In this document: positions 15,555 through 24,496 of the stretch, one piece after another
Layout: each line of letters opens with the position of its first letter
Position numbering within the stretch: the stretch's first letter is position 1
Assembly: GCF_009737085.1 (NCBI RefSeq)
Contig: NZ_WOVL01000016.1
Location: 1 to 64,000, forward strand
Direction of reading: 5' to 3'
DNA from: Paenibacillus sp. NEAU-GSW1
Lineage (GTDB): Bacteria; Bacillota; Bacilli; Paenibacillales; Paenibacillaceae
DNA length: 64,000 bases
Program-made: the position numbers and the translations under genes
The notes under the pieces: model-generated
Seen by the model: only the letters and a program-made list of their open reading frames with translations
Databases searched by the model: none
What the model was told of the DNA's origin: nothing

Positions 15555-17015
15555 ATGATGAACGATCGCAAAGAAACCGAAATTTCACCGATTCTGTCCA
15601 TGAATATCGAACGGTTGCGAACGCTAATGGGCGGCAGCTCGGATTTCATCATACGCGAGCTTGCATTTTCCAATAAGGCGAGGAGGGGCGCGCTTTTTTT
15701 TCTGGACGGTATGGTTGACATGCAAGTGCTGCAGGAAAATGTGATCGCTCCATTGCTCGAACGGACGCCGGAGCATGAGTTCAAAATGAGCTACTTACGC
15801 TCGAGCGTGCTGGAAAACGGCGAAATTCAACCTGCGCATCAAATGCAAGAAGCGATAGAGCAAATCTTGTCAGGCAGCGCGTTATTGCTCGTTGACGGCG
15901 CGTCGGAAGGCTTGACGATTTCGTTGTCCGGCTGGGAAGATCGCTCCGTTACCGAATCCAAGACACAATCCGTCGTTCGCGGGCCGCAAGACTCGTTTAC
16001 CGAAACGTTGCGGACGAATACGACGCTAGTGCGGCGGAGAGTAAAAGATACAAGGGTGAGAGTTCTCTCCGTTAAAGTCGGCACATTAACGAAGACCGAT
16101 GTCGCTATCATGTACCTCGATCAAGTAGCCGATTCCGCACTCGTTCAAACCATCGTGCAACAATTGCAATCCGCTAAACAGGATCGAGTGCTTGAAGGCC
16201 AATATTTGGAACAGATTTTGCTGAAAGACAAGCAAAAGACGATATTTCCAACGTTGTACAACAGCGATCGTCCCGATTCGATTGCCGCCGGCATTATGGA
16301 AGGCAAAGTGGCCATCATTGTAGACGGCACGCCTTTTGTCCTGCTTGCGCCGTCTTTGTTCGTCGATTTTATTCAATCGGCGGAGGATTACTATCAGGCG
16401 GTCTACTACAGCAATTTTATTCGCATGCTTCGATATATCGCATTATGCATATGCATGCTTGCCCCTTCGGTCTATATCGCGCTGACGACTTTCCATCAAG
16501 ACATGCTTCCAACGCAGTTGCTGCTCAGTCTAGCCGCGCAACGCGAAGGAGTTCCATTTCCTGCGTTTGTTGAAGCCGTGCTGATGGAGTTTACGTTTGA
16601 AATATTGCGTGAAGCCGGCATTCGAATGCCGCGTACGATCGGTCAAGCCGTATCGATCGTTGGGACAATCGTAATCGGCCAAGCGGCCGTGGAAGCAAGC
16701 ATCGTCTCTGCGGCGATGGTCATCATCGTATCGATAACAGCCATATCGAGCTTCGTCATTCCATCCTATTCGATGTCGATCCCGATTCGGTTGATTCGTT
16801 TTGTTTTTATGGCGATGGCTGCATCGTTTGGCTTCTATGGCCTGATGATTGGCATTTTTATACTTATAGCCCATTTATGCCAGCTGCAATCGTTCGGCAT
16901 TCCCTATATGAATCCGACAGCGCCCTATCGGAAAAAAATGCAAAATGATGCAATTCTGCGATTGCCTGGCGTTAATAATCAATCCAATTCATCAGAACGG
17001 GGATCACGGTCGTGA
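15555..17015 (+). CDS. GerA-family spore germinant receptor, A subunit
   Basis: A 486-residue GerA/GerKA-type protein. ATG 15555 is chosen because GGAGGGG sits just upstream; the same frame continues further up but only as the shadow of niaP. The N-terminal ~290 residues form the soluble ligand-binding module (GGSSDFIIRELAF, LLVDGASEGLTISL, TNTTLVRRRVKD). PTLYNSDRPDSIAAGIMEGKVAIIVDGTPFV and then about five membrane helices follow (with PTQLLLSLAAQREGVPFPA). The subunit acts in the inner membrane of the dormant spore. It is first in an overlapping operon A-C-D-B. The germinant cannot be predicted. Confidence 0.92.
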   Translation: MMNDRKETEISPILSMNIERLRTLMGGSSDFIIRELAFSNKARRGALFFLDGMVDMQVLQENVIAPLLERTPEHEFKMSYLRSSVLENGEIQPAHQMQEAIEQILSGSALLLVDGASEGLTISLSGWEDRSVTESKTQSVVRGPQDSFTETLRTNTTLVRRRVKDTRVRVLSVKVGTLTKTDVAIMYLDQVADSALVQTIVQQLQSAKQDRVLEGQYLEQILLKDKQKTIFPTLYNSDRPDSIAAGIMEGKVAIIVDGTPFVLLAPSLFVDFIQSAEDYYQAVYYSNFIRMLRYIALCICMLAPSVYIALTTFHQDMLPTQLLLSLAAQREGVPFPAFVEAVLMEFTFEILREAGIRMPRTIGQAVSIVGTIVIGQAAVEASIVSAAMVIIVSITAISSFVIPSYSMSIPIRLIRFVFMAMAASFGFYGLMIGIFILIAHLCQLQSFGIPYMNPTAPYRKKMQNDAILRLPGVNNQSNSSERGSRS

Positions 17016-18235
17016 ACAAAGCTATCCGTTGCATTGCTTCCATAATGACGGCTCTTATGATTGTTTCCGTGTTGTCAGGCTGTTGGAGCCGCAGAGAGCT
17101 TAATGCGCTGTCCGTCGTCCTTGCAATGGGTATTGATCGCGTAGGGGATCAATATGAAGTTTCCGTTCAGGTAGCCGATCCTTCGCAAATGTCGCGTTCT
17201 CGTACAACGGAGCGTTCGCCGTCTATTTTATTTTCGGAAAAGGCGTCGACCCTTTTTGAAGCGCTTCGAAAATTAACGACAAAAGCGTCCCGCCGCATGT
17301 ATATTTCGCATCTTCGCATATTGATTATGGACGAGCAGACAGCTCGCGAGGGTATCCGCGATCCGCTCGATTTCTTATTCCGCGATCATGAGATTCGTCC
17401 GGATTTTTATATGACTATTGCCCGAGATTGCACGGCAAAAGAGCTGCTCTCCTTAGTTACGCCAATGGAAGTGCTGCCGGCGTTGGATTTCTACAAATCA
17501 TTAAAAGTTTCGGAGAAAGCGTGGGCGCCAACGTCAGCCGTAAACGTGGTGGAAATTATCCAGAAGTTTTCGAAGGACGGCGTTGATCCGGTACTGACTG
17601 GATTGACAATAATCGGCGATAAGGAAAAGGGGATGAAAGCGGATAATGTGAAACAGCCGAAGTCACTGACGGAATATAAATATATAGGTATCGGCGTTTT
17701 AAATGACGACAGGCTCATTGGATGGCTTAATGATTCGGAAAGCAGAGGATTCAGCTATATCGCTAACCGTATCACCAATACGGTCAGGAAGGTGAAATGT
17801 CCGCAATCGGACGAACTGTTCGTTGTCGAGGTATACCAATCGAAAGCGAATTTTAAACCGTCCATAAAGGATGGCAAGCCAAAGATGGATGTGAAAATAG
17901 CAGTTGAAGCCAACATTGGCGAAATGCATTGCCAAGTGGATTTGACCAAAGCCGATCAATTTGAGCAATTGCAAAAAGCGGCGAAGGACAGCTTGAAGCA
18001 AAATGTCGTTCGTACCATCGAGAACGTGCAGGAGAAGCAATCGGATGTATTCGGCTTTGGCGAAGAGTTTCACCGAAAATATCCAAAGCTATGGCATCAG
18101 TGGAAACAGGATTGGGATCGACGGTTCAAAGAAGACCTCCAAGTGAATGTTCAAATCGATTACCATTTGCGTAAAATCGGCAAAATCATTAGTCCTATTT
18201 ATAAAAAGCAGGAAGAGAAGGGGCGAAACGAATGA
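17012..18235 (+). CDS. Ger(x)C-family germinant receptor lipoprotein, C subunit
   Basis: A 407-residue lipoprotein beginning at GTG 17012, overlapping the A-subunit stop by four bases. The signal peptide ends in the lipobox VLSGC (Cys at about residue 24), followed by WSRRELNALSVVLAMGID, the classical Ger(x)C start. Other family segments are RRMYISHLRILIMDE and the C-terminal VQIDYHLRKIGKI. C subunits sit on the outer face of the spore inner membrane and are needed for receptor function. It overlaps the next small gene by four bases. Confidence 0.92.
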   Translation: MNKAIRCIASIMTALMIVSVLSGCWSRRELNALSVVLAMGIDRVGDQYEVSVQVADPSQMSRSRTTERSPSILFSEKASTLFEALRKLTTKASRRMYISHLRILIMDEQTAREGIRDPLDFLFRDHEIRPDFYMTIARDCTAKELLSLVTPMEVLPALDFYKSLKVSEKAWAPTSAVNVVEIIQKFSKDGVDPVLTGLTIIGDKEKGMKADNVKQPKSLTEYKYIGIGVLNDDRLIGWLNDSESRGFSYIANRITNTVRKVKCPQSDELFVVEVYQSKANFKPSIKDGKPKMDVKIAVEANIGEMHCQVDLTKADQFEQLQKAAKDSLKQNVVRTIENVQEKQSDVFGFGEEFHRKYPKLWHQWKQDWDRRFKEDLQVNVQIDYHLRKIGKIISPIYKKQEEKGRNE

Positions 18236-18462
18236 TTACAATCGTTGTAGTAGCCGTTTCGCTTATTGTTGCCGGTTATGAATTTCGTTTGCTCATCCAA
18301 TCAAAAAGTATGCGAGATATAATAGTCGGCTTTAGCTTTCTTGCAGTCGCATTGGCATTGGTTGTATTAAACCTGTTAAACGTAGACATTCCGAGTCCGC
18401 TTTCCGCCGTTACCAATTTATTCAAGCCTGTCCATCAAATTTTTGTTCAGCTGCTTTCGTAG
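18232..18462 (+). CDS. Germinant receptor D subunit (small two-helix protein)
   Basis: A 76-residue protein starting at ATG 18232 inside a four-base overlap with the C-subunit gene, behind AGAGAAGGGG. Two hydrophobic helices (IVVVAVSLIVAGY and VGFSFLAVALALVVLNLL) are joined by a short charged loop. Size, topology and location match the small D subunits found in several Bacillus germinant receptor operons, which modulate receptor activity. The assignment rests on these features rather than on strong sequence motifs. Confidence 0.75.
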   Translation: MITIVVVAVSLIVAGYEFRLLIQSKSMRDIIVGFSFLAVALALVVLNLLNVDIPSPLSAVTNLFKPVHQIFVQLLS

Positions 18463-18474
18463 GAGGCGTTTCAT

Positions 18475-19581
18475 ATTTCCATTCGCGAGAAAATAACGGT
18501 CAGGCAAGCGACGATGTGGTTTGTCATGTATCAGCTGGGCAGCGCATTTCTCGTGCTTCCGTCTACACTGGCTACTGTAGCCAAGCAGGATGCATGGTTA
18601 TCCATCGTTATCGTCATAGGATTGCAGATGTTGATGATCGGTTTATATGCTGCAATCGCGACAAAACTTAACAATCAAAGTCTGCAAGCCTATATGGCCT
18701 CGTTGCTGGGAAAATGGTTAGGCAATGCCGTCTTATTTCTTTTTATTGCCTGTTATCCCTTTTTCATCTTTATGTTAGTGCTGCGCGATTTGTCCGATTT
18801 TTTGACGACCTCCGTTTTTCCGGAAACGCCCTCAGAAGCGGTTTATGCGCTCATGCTAATCGCAGTCGTCTATATCGTTCGCTGCGGAGTATCGACGATC
18901 GGGCGTGCGGCAGAGCTTTTTTTCTTCTTTGTTCTTACTTTATTTGTTCTCGGTTATTTTTCGCTCCTGCCAAGCGCGAATCTTGATAATCTAAAGCCTG
19001 TTTTCGAGTTCGGTTGGAAACCGATCGTCCAGGCCTCTTTAACGCTTATTGGTTTTCCTTATGTCGAGAGCGTCATTTTTTTGTTTTTTGGCAATCAGCT
19101 CGATAAACCGGGGAAATGGAAAATTGCAGTAAGGAGAGCCTCGCTGATCAGCGGTTCGATGTTTTTAATTATGACTGTAATCGTTATTGCGGTGCTTAAC
19201 GAAGGAGTGATCAGCAATTTGACCTATCCAAGCTATTTTACGGTTCGAACGATCAACATCGCCGATTTTTACGAACGGTTTGAAGTCATCGTTGCGCTGC
19301 TTTGGTACATTACGATTTTTTTCCGGCTTTCTCTGCTGTTGTACGTAAGTTCAACTGGGATTGCTACTATTTTTCGGCTGAAAAATCATTATTCGTTGTT
19401 AATCCCGCTTGCCTTGATTGGCTATTCAATGGGCAACGCAATGTGGCCCAATAAAGCAGTCGTTATTTCCGCGTTTCCAATCTGGGCCTATTATTCGATG
19501 ATTTTCGGGATATTGTTTCCGCTGTTCATTTGGCTCGCGGATAAAGTCAAAGGAGGTTTTGCTTCAAAAACGAATCAATAA
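18475..19581 (+). CDS. GerB-family germinant receptor permease, B subunit, with ATT start
   Basis: A 369-codon amino-acid-permease-like protein with about ten membrane helices. The conserved N-terminus SIREKITVRQATMWFVM lies upstream of the first ATG (18514). The frame is closed by a TAG at 18460-18462, and no ATG, GTG or TTG occurs between. A perfect AGGAGG at 18461-18466 lies eight bases before an ATT codon at 18475, so I take ATT as the start. ATT 18481 or ATA 18493 are less well spaced. It ends the A-C-D-B operon. Confidence 0.88.
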   Translation: MSIREKITVRQATMWFVMYQLGSAFLVLPSTLATVAKQDAWLSIVIVIGLQMLMIGLYAAIATKLNNQSLQAYMASLLGKWLGNAVLFLFIACYPFFIFMLVLRDLSDFLTTSVFPETPSEAVYALMLIAVVYIVRCGVSTIGRAAELFFFFVLTLFVLGYFSLLPSANLDNLKPVFEFGWKPIVQASLTLIGFPYVESVIFLFFGNQLDKPGKWKIAVRRASLISGSMFLIMTVIVIAVLNEGVISNLTYPSYFTVRTINIADFYERFEVIVALLWYITIFFRLSLLLYVSSTGIATIFRLKNHYSLLIPLALIGYSMGNAMWPNKAVVISAFPIWAYYSMIFGILFPLFIWLADKVKGGFASKTNQ

Positions 19582-19609
19582 GGCTGCCCCTATAAGGAGC
19601 AGCCTTATT
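19577..19609. terminator. Bidirectional terminator between ger operon and parB paralog
   Basis: AATAAGGCTGC pairs perfectly with GCAGCCTTATT around an 11-base loop. A-T rich flanks lie on both sides between convergent genes. Confidence 0.75.
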
Positions 19610-19611
19610 GA

Positions 19612-20661
19612 TTAGAACGCAGTCATTTCCTTAATTTTATTCCACTCCGCAAGATGGCTGTTTAAGCTGTCAAGCAAACTGTCGATTCGATTAAGCACGG
19701 CAGCCCGCTCATCGGCATGAAGCTGTTGAAATTGCAGAATCGATTCGGGCGGCAGCGAGGAATGGGGAGGAAGCGCTGCGAGCAGCTGTTCCAGCACGTT
19801 CCCGATCGGCTCGAATGCCGAATCGGATTGGGCCTGCGGTTCGGAAGTAATAATTGCTGGAGCTGTTGGCGATTCAGTTTTTTTCGGTTTAGCCAGCGTT
19901 TCCTGTTTTTGTTGCGTTTCTTTGGAAGCGGCAGCCGCTTTCGCTTTTTCCGCCTTATTATGCTGGAGCGTGAACCACGTTTCCAAGAGACCGGGTCCGG
20001 TTTTGTAGAGCAGCTTATCTTTCGTGGAAGCGGAAAGATCCGGATCCTTGAACAGCTTAGCGATCTTTTTTACGTCATTTACAGGCATTTCGTCCCGGGC
20101 AACGATAAGCGCAAGAGGATCGCGATGCTCCATCGGCAAATCTTTTAATGGCAGCAGCTGGTCTTCGGTAAGCTTGTCCTTGCGGATTTCCGTGCCGCTT
20201 ACGATGAGCTTCTTGACTGCATTGCTGAATTTGAGCAGCTCGCATTTGTTTTTTATGTATGCCTCGGTTTTGCCGAGCTTGCTTGACAGAAATTTAATCG
20301 AGCTGTTGAATTTCGATTCATGGAGCAATTTATGGAACGCTTCTGCTTCCTCAATTGGAGAGAAGCCTTCCCGCGTTAAATTTTCGGCTATTTGCTCCAA
20401 ATAAATGTCCAGCTCATCGGTCACATGCGAAACGATGCAAGGCAACGTCGTTTTGCCCAGATTTTTGCTTGCTTTATAACGTCTGTTTCCGTAAATGATT
20501 TTGTAGCGCCCGCCGTCGATCGCTCTAACTTTGATCGGAGAAAGCAAGCCAATCTCATCAATGCTGTTCATCAACTCCTGGAGCGCTTCTTCGTCAAATT
20601 GGTATCTCGGCTGGTCCGTATCTTCATCGATCAGCGTGATTGGGATTTGTACAATATCCAT
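19612..20661 (-). CDS. ParB/Spo0J/Noc-family protein paralog
   Basis: About 349 residues from ATG 20661, six bases after GGAGG (ATG 20664 is too close). ParB N-terminal motifs are present: DTDQPRYQFDEEALQELM, the GNRRYKAS box that in this family binds CTP, and ENLTREGFSPIEEAEAF. A helix-turn-helix follows (LSSKLGKTEAYIKNKCELL). Residues ~235-275 are a Lys/Ala/Gln/Thr-rich linker, and the tail is predicted helical. There is no parA next to it and no parS-like site noticed, so it is not the main chromosome partition locus. A nucleoid-occlusion or other DNA-spreading role is possible. Confidence 0.82.
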   Translation of the reverse strand: MDIVQIPITLIDEDTDQPRYQFDEEALQELMNSIDEIGLLSPIKVRAIDGGRYKIIYGNRRYKASKNLGKTTLPCIVSHVTDELDIYLEQIAENLTREGFSPIEEAEAFHKLLHESKFNSSIKFLSSKLGKTEAYIKNKCELLKFSNAVKKLIVSGTEIRKDKLTEDQLLPLKDLPMEHRDPLALIVARDEMPVNDVKKIAKLFKDPDLSASTKDKLLYKTGPGLLETWFTLQHNKAEKAKAAAASKETQQKQETLAKPKKTESPTAPAIITSEPQAQSDSAFEPIGNVLEQLLAALPPHSSLPPESILQFQQLHADERAAVLNRIDSLLDSLNSHLAEWNKIKEMTAF

Positions 20662-20796
20662 CATAGTCCTCCTGACATCTGAGTAGCCGATTCTGCATGA
20701 ACCGGCAAATGCGGCTTATCTATTATAGCATGAAAGCGGAATAAGAGAGCATGAGCGGCGGCAAATGATTAACGGCGGCAATTTTTGCAGGGGCTA

Positions 20797-20825
20797 TTCA
20801 CAGGGGCTGGAGATCACTGTAATAT
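20797..20825 (+). promoter_or_regulatory. Probable sigma-A promoter for the YesM-like kinase operon
   Basis: TTCACA, a 17-base spacer, then TAATAT, about 37 bases before the TTG start of the kinase gene. Confidence 0.5.
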
Positions 20826-20862
20826 ATAAGGTTGAAAGCGATTGCGCTAGAGGAGGATTACA

Positions 20863-22629
20863 TTGTTTAAACTGCGATTTTTCCGCCATATGCCGCATCC
20901 GTTCAAGACGGGGACATTGAGGCGAACGCTCGTAATCTATTTATTGATCGCCTGCTTGTTTCCGACGATCTTAATTTCCGCATTTACGTACTCGTCGCTT
21001 CATTCGATTTTGTCGAACAAAATTAGGGCAGGCATAACCGCAAGCTTGAAGCAGGAAGCGACCGGTCTGGAAAATTTGCTTAACAACCTGGACTTCGTTT
21101 CGAAGCAATTTGCGCTCGACGGTCAAACAGCCGAAAAAATTAACGCGTACTTAAAGACCGAGAAAGTAACCGAGAAAGCGGATATGATGAAAGAAATCGA
21201 GGACAGCTTGAACGTCATCAATTTTACAAATCCGAACCTCGGTCTTACTGTCTACTACAACCCAATGGCCATCAATCCGATTTTGTTTACCAATCTGTCG
21301 GTCAATCCGAAATTTGATATTGCGGATTTGCCTCCGTTCGTGCATTACAGCGGCGCAGAATATTTCGGACCGCATCGCACGCAATACAAGAACAGTTCCA
21401 ACATCGTATTTTCATCCCTGCGCGAAGTGAAAACAGACGGCACAAATGCGCATGTCTATATTTATTTGGAATCCAACTACAATTTGTTTCGCAAAATTAT
21501 GAACAGCGAATGGTATGGGATGAAGGTGTCTCATTATTTGATAAATGAGCAAGGCGATACGCTCTATGCAGACGCCGGCACTCCGCCATTCGACCCGCGC
21601 ATGCTGCAATGGGATATGGCCGTTTCGGGCAGCAAGCTTTACAGCGATCATTATCTGTTCGGCTATGAAAGCCTGCAGGGATGGAAGCTCGTTACTGCAG
21701 TAGACCGCAACGTCTTTAACCGGGAAATCAATGACTGGGTCAAGCGGATGATTATCCTCTTTATTTGTTCTATCGTATTCGCTATTATGGTCGCGACTTT
21801 TATTTGGCGTAAAGTATACGGCTCCTTGCGTAAAGTAAACCGGGAAATTGTCCGAATGACCGGGGAACGCGAAGCGCCGGTTACGCTGACGCAGGTCGAG
21901 GAGTTCGATCAGCTGCTGGGCAACTTCCAGGTGATGAAGACTACTGTCAATGAACTCATTCATGAGGTTGCGCGCAACGAAAGAATGAAAAGCCAGTTGG
22001 AGACGGAGAAGCTGCTTAGTCAAATCAATCCGCATTTTTTGCACAATACGCTCAATACGGTACAGTGGCTGGCACGCTTGCATGGCAAGGAGGATATCGA
22101 CCGTATCGTTACTTTGCTCGTACAGGTGCTGCATTACAATATGGGCAAGCCTGGCTTGATCGTAAATGTAAGAGATGAAATCGGGGCGCTGCAAAAATAT
22201 ATCGAGCTTCAAAGCATCCGTTACGAAGGCGAGCTTGAATTCATCATTGAAGTCGATCCCGAAACGCAGCATTGGCCGCTCCCGCGCTTTATGCTGCAGC
22301 CTCTCGTTGAGAACGCTATTTATCACGGGAAGAACGAGGAGCATGGCGTAATCAAAGTATCGATTCAAAAGACGGCCGATGGCAAGCTTCGGCTGGAAGT
22401 AAGCGATAACGGACCCGGCATGGACGACGAGACGCTTGCCGCTTTGCTTAATACAGAACAGGATGCCAAACGTCCGCTCGGCATGGGAATCGGGTTGAAA
22501 TATGTGCTCCGTTTGCTCGAGCGTTTCTATGGAAGCAAAGATTTGCTGGAGATAGACAGCAAGCCGGGGCAAGGAACGGTATTGTCAGTTGAGATTCCTG
22601 CAGTAATCGAGGAGGATCGATATGCTTAA
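20863..22629 (+). CDS. YesM-like sensor histidine kinase (orphan)
   Basis: A 588-residue membrane kinase starting at TTG 20863 behind GAGGAGG. Helix 1 (LVIYLLIACLFPTILISAF) and helix 2 near residues 290-310 enclose a ~250-residue extracellular Cache-type sensor. A HAMP segment, the His_kinase box INPHFLHNTLNTVQWLA with the phospho-acceptor His, and a HATPase domain (LVENAIYHG, DNGPGMDD, GIGLKYVLRLL) follow. This class normally sits next to an AraC-type response regulator and a sugar ABC transporter. Here neither is present, and the gene overlaps a solute-binding lipoprotein gene by eight bases. Confidence 0.88.
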   Translation: MFKLRFFRHMPHPFKTGTLRRTLVIYLLIACLFPTILISAFTYSSLHSILSNKIRAGITASLKQEATGLENLLNNLDFVSKQFALDGQTAEKINAYLKTEKVTEKADMMKEIEDSLNVINFTNPNLGLTVYYNPMAINPILFTNLSVNPKFDIADLPPFVHYSGAEYFGPHRTQYKNSSNIVFSSLREVKTDGTNAHVYIYLESNYNLFRKIMNSEWYGMKVSHYLINEQGDTLYADAGTPPFDPRMLQWDMAVSGSKLYSDHYLFGYESLQGWKLVTAVDRNVFNREINDWVKRMIILFICSIVFAIMVATFIWRKVYGSLRKVNREIVRMTGEREAPVTLTQVEEFDQLLGNFQVMKTTVNELIHEVARNERMKSQLETEKLLSQINPHFLHNTLNTVQWLARLHGKEDIDRIVTLLVQVLHYNMGKPGLIVNVRDEIGALQKYIELQSIRYEGELEFIIEVDPETQHWPLPRFMLQPLVENAIYHGKNEEHGVIKVSIQKTADGKLRLEVSDNGPGMDDETLAALLNTEQDAKRPLGMGIGLKYVLRLLERFYGSKDLLEIDSKPGQGTVLSVEIPAVIEEDRYA

Positions 22630-24286
22630 TCGTAATCGGAGAAAGCCGTTTATTGTAACGACGGTCTGCCTGCTGCTCGTTGGTCTGACCGCATGCAAAA
22701 GCGAACAAGCTGCGCCCGTCAAGACGCGAGATCCAGCAGATTTGCCGCTTGAAACACCAATAACGATACGGGTTCCTTACGCTTATCAGGATATAGAACT
22801 GCCGGAAGGCGATGTCGGCGACGATCAATTTTTGAACCGGTATATTAAGGAACAGACTGGCGTTACGATCAAGTACAGCTGGGAAGCGAGCGGAGAAGAG
22901 CAATATGTAAGCAGGCTTAACCTTGCCATTCAAAGCGACGATTTGCCCGACGCCTTTATCGTTAATCGCGAGCAATTTCGCCAGCTGGTAAAGATGGATA
23001 AGCTGGAAGATCTTACTGACTACTATACGAAGAATACGTCTCAGCTGGTTAAGAAATTCTATGATGCAACCGATGGCAACGCGCTCCGAGAAGCTTCCTT
23101 TGACGGACGTCTGTACGGCTTGCCGAATGTGGCGATTGAGGCAGATGCGCCGACTTATTTATGGGTCCGGCAGGATTGGCTCGACAAGTTGCATTTGAAA
23201 CCGCCTAGCACGATTGACGATATTGAGCATATTGCCAAGCAATTTAATGAACAAGATCCCGACGGCAACGGAAAAGCCGATACTGTCGGCATCCCGGTCA
23301 ACAAGGAGATGCTGTTCGGGGAAAAGACGGGAGTAGGCGGCTTAGACGGGGTGTTTAACTCCTACCATGCATTCCCGAAAAGCTGGATTTACGATGCGCA
23401 GGGACAGGTTGTGTACGGCTCCACCCAGCCGGAAGCAAAGATGGCGCTTGCAAAACTTGCCATGTGGTATAAGGAAGGCGTGATCGACGAGCAATTCGTG
23501 CTTCGCAAAGAATATTTCGAGCTGATTGACACCAATCGATCCGGCATTCTGTTTGGACCGTGGTGGACGCCATACTGGCCGTTAAGCAGCTCTGTCGCTA
23601 ATGATACGAAAGCGGAATGGCGCGTTTACATGGCTCCGGTTGACAAGAGCGGCACCTTCGTTACGAAAACCGCGCCGATAACCGATCATTATCTTGTCAT
23701 TCGGAAAGGTTACCCTCACCCGGAAGCGGCTATTAAAGTTCTCAATCTGCTTACGCGCTTGGAACGCAACCAGGAGCCGAATCAGTCGGAAGTGAAGCAA
23801 TTGCGGACTACGGCCGACAGCATGAGCTTGCAGCTTCGCAATTATTACCCTTTTGATTTGTTGCTTGATTATCCTGATGCGATCGAGAAACGTTACGATC
23901 AGCTGCTGCTTGCGGTAAACGGATCGCTGAACGCGGAAAGCTTGGATACGGAAACCAAATCGCTTTACGATTCGATGATGCTTGAAATGGAGCAGCCGCG
24001 GAAAAGCATCGAGGCGTGGAGTTCCTCGCAAGCCTACTTATATGGCGGCGAAGTGAGCAAGGCGACTAAAGTACAAACGAAAAGCTTGTTCTACGACACG
24101 ACCCAGTCTATGGAGAAGTATTGGGATGAGCTGCAGCAGCTGGAATATGACACCTATTTGCGGATCATTACCGGCGAGCTGCCGATTGAAGCTTTCGATG
24201 CGTTCGTGCAGGAGTGGGAAAGCAGAGGGGGCAGCATAATTGCGAAAGAAGTATCCGAGGCTGTCACCACGGGCAACAATTCGTAG
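22622..24286 (+). CDS. Extracellular solute-binding lipoprotein (LplA/sugar-binding type)
   Basis: A 554-residue secreted lipoprotein with ATG 22622 behind GAGGAGG. The signal peptide ends in the lipobox LTAC (Cys about residue 23). The mature part has the Paenibacillus LplA-like features YLWVRQDWLDKL, DPDGNGKADTVGIP (a calcium-binding-like loop) and GPWWTPYWPL. These long binding proteins usually serve oligosaccharide ABC transporters, but no permease or ATPase genes are nearby. Overlap with the upstream kinase suggests the protein presents a ligand to that sensor or shares its regulation. Confidence 0.87.
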   Translation: MLNRNRRKPFIVTTVCLLLVGLTACKSEQAAPVKTRDPADLPLETPITIRVPYAYQDIELPEGDVGDDQFLNRYIKEQTGVTIKYSWEASGEEQYVSRLNLAIQSDDLPDAFIVNREQFRQLVKMDKLEDLTDYYTKNTSQLVKKFYDATDGNALREASFDGRLYGLPNVAIEADAPTYLWVRQDWLDKLHLKPPSTIDDIEHIAKQFNEQDPDGNGKADTVGIPVNKEMLFGEKTGVGGLDGVFNSYHAFPKSWIYDAQGQVVYGSTQPEAKMALAKLAMWYKEGVIDEQFVLRKEYFELIDTNRSGILFGPWWTPYWPLSSSVANDTKAEWRVYMAPVDKSGTFVTKTAPITDHYLVIRKGYPHPEAAIKVLNLLTRLERNQEPNQSEVKQLRTTADSMSLQLRNYYPFDLLLDYPDAIEKRYDQLLLAVNGSLNAESLDTETKSLYDSMMLEMEQPRKSIEAWSSSQAYLYGGEVSKATKVQTKSLFYDTTQSMEKYWDELQQLEYDTYLRIITGELPIEAFDAFVQEWESRGGSIIAKEVSEAVTTGNNS

Positions 24287-24297
24287 TAACGAAGAAA

Positions 24298-24334
24298 AAC
24301 GAGGCGGCTGTTCGAAAAGCCGCCTCGTTTTTTT
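24298..24334 (+). terminator. Terminator after the kinase/binding-protein operon
   Basis: AACGAGGCGGCT pairs with AGCCGCCTCGTT, then seven T residues. Confidence 0.88.
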
Positions 24335-24413
24335 CTGGAAATGAAAGATTTCTCATAATTTTAATGCAGCATGTCTGCAATTTTTGTTGAAAGAGTCGTT
24401 ATTGCTAGAGTGG

Positions 24414-24496
24414 CAGGTGAGCACGGCGCCACGCCTGCGTTAAATCGGCAAATCTAGCATGAAATGCTAGTGTAAGCCGCCACGCTTTTTCACCTG
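24414..24496. other. Structured intergenic element, unassigned
   Basis: Nested perfect stems: outer CAGGTGA (24414-24420) with TCACCTG (24490-24496); hairpin GGCG-CCA-CGCC (24425-24435); GCGT (24437-24440) with ACGC (24482-24485); CGGC (24446-24449) with GCCG (24476-24479); and apical CTAGCAT/ATGCTAG (24454-24470) with a three-base loop. This is more ordered than chance. It does not match any riboswitch class I know. It lies 147 bases before the glucosaminidase gene. It could be a leader RNA domain, a small RNA or a repeat. The rest of 24335-24642 holds a weaker GCTCGAC/GTCGAAGC hairpin near 24536-24562 and no gene. Confidence 0.45.
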
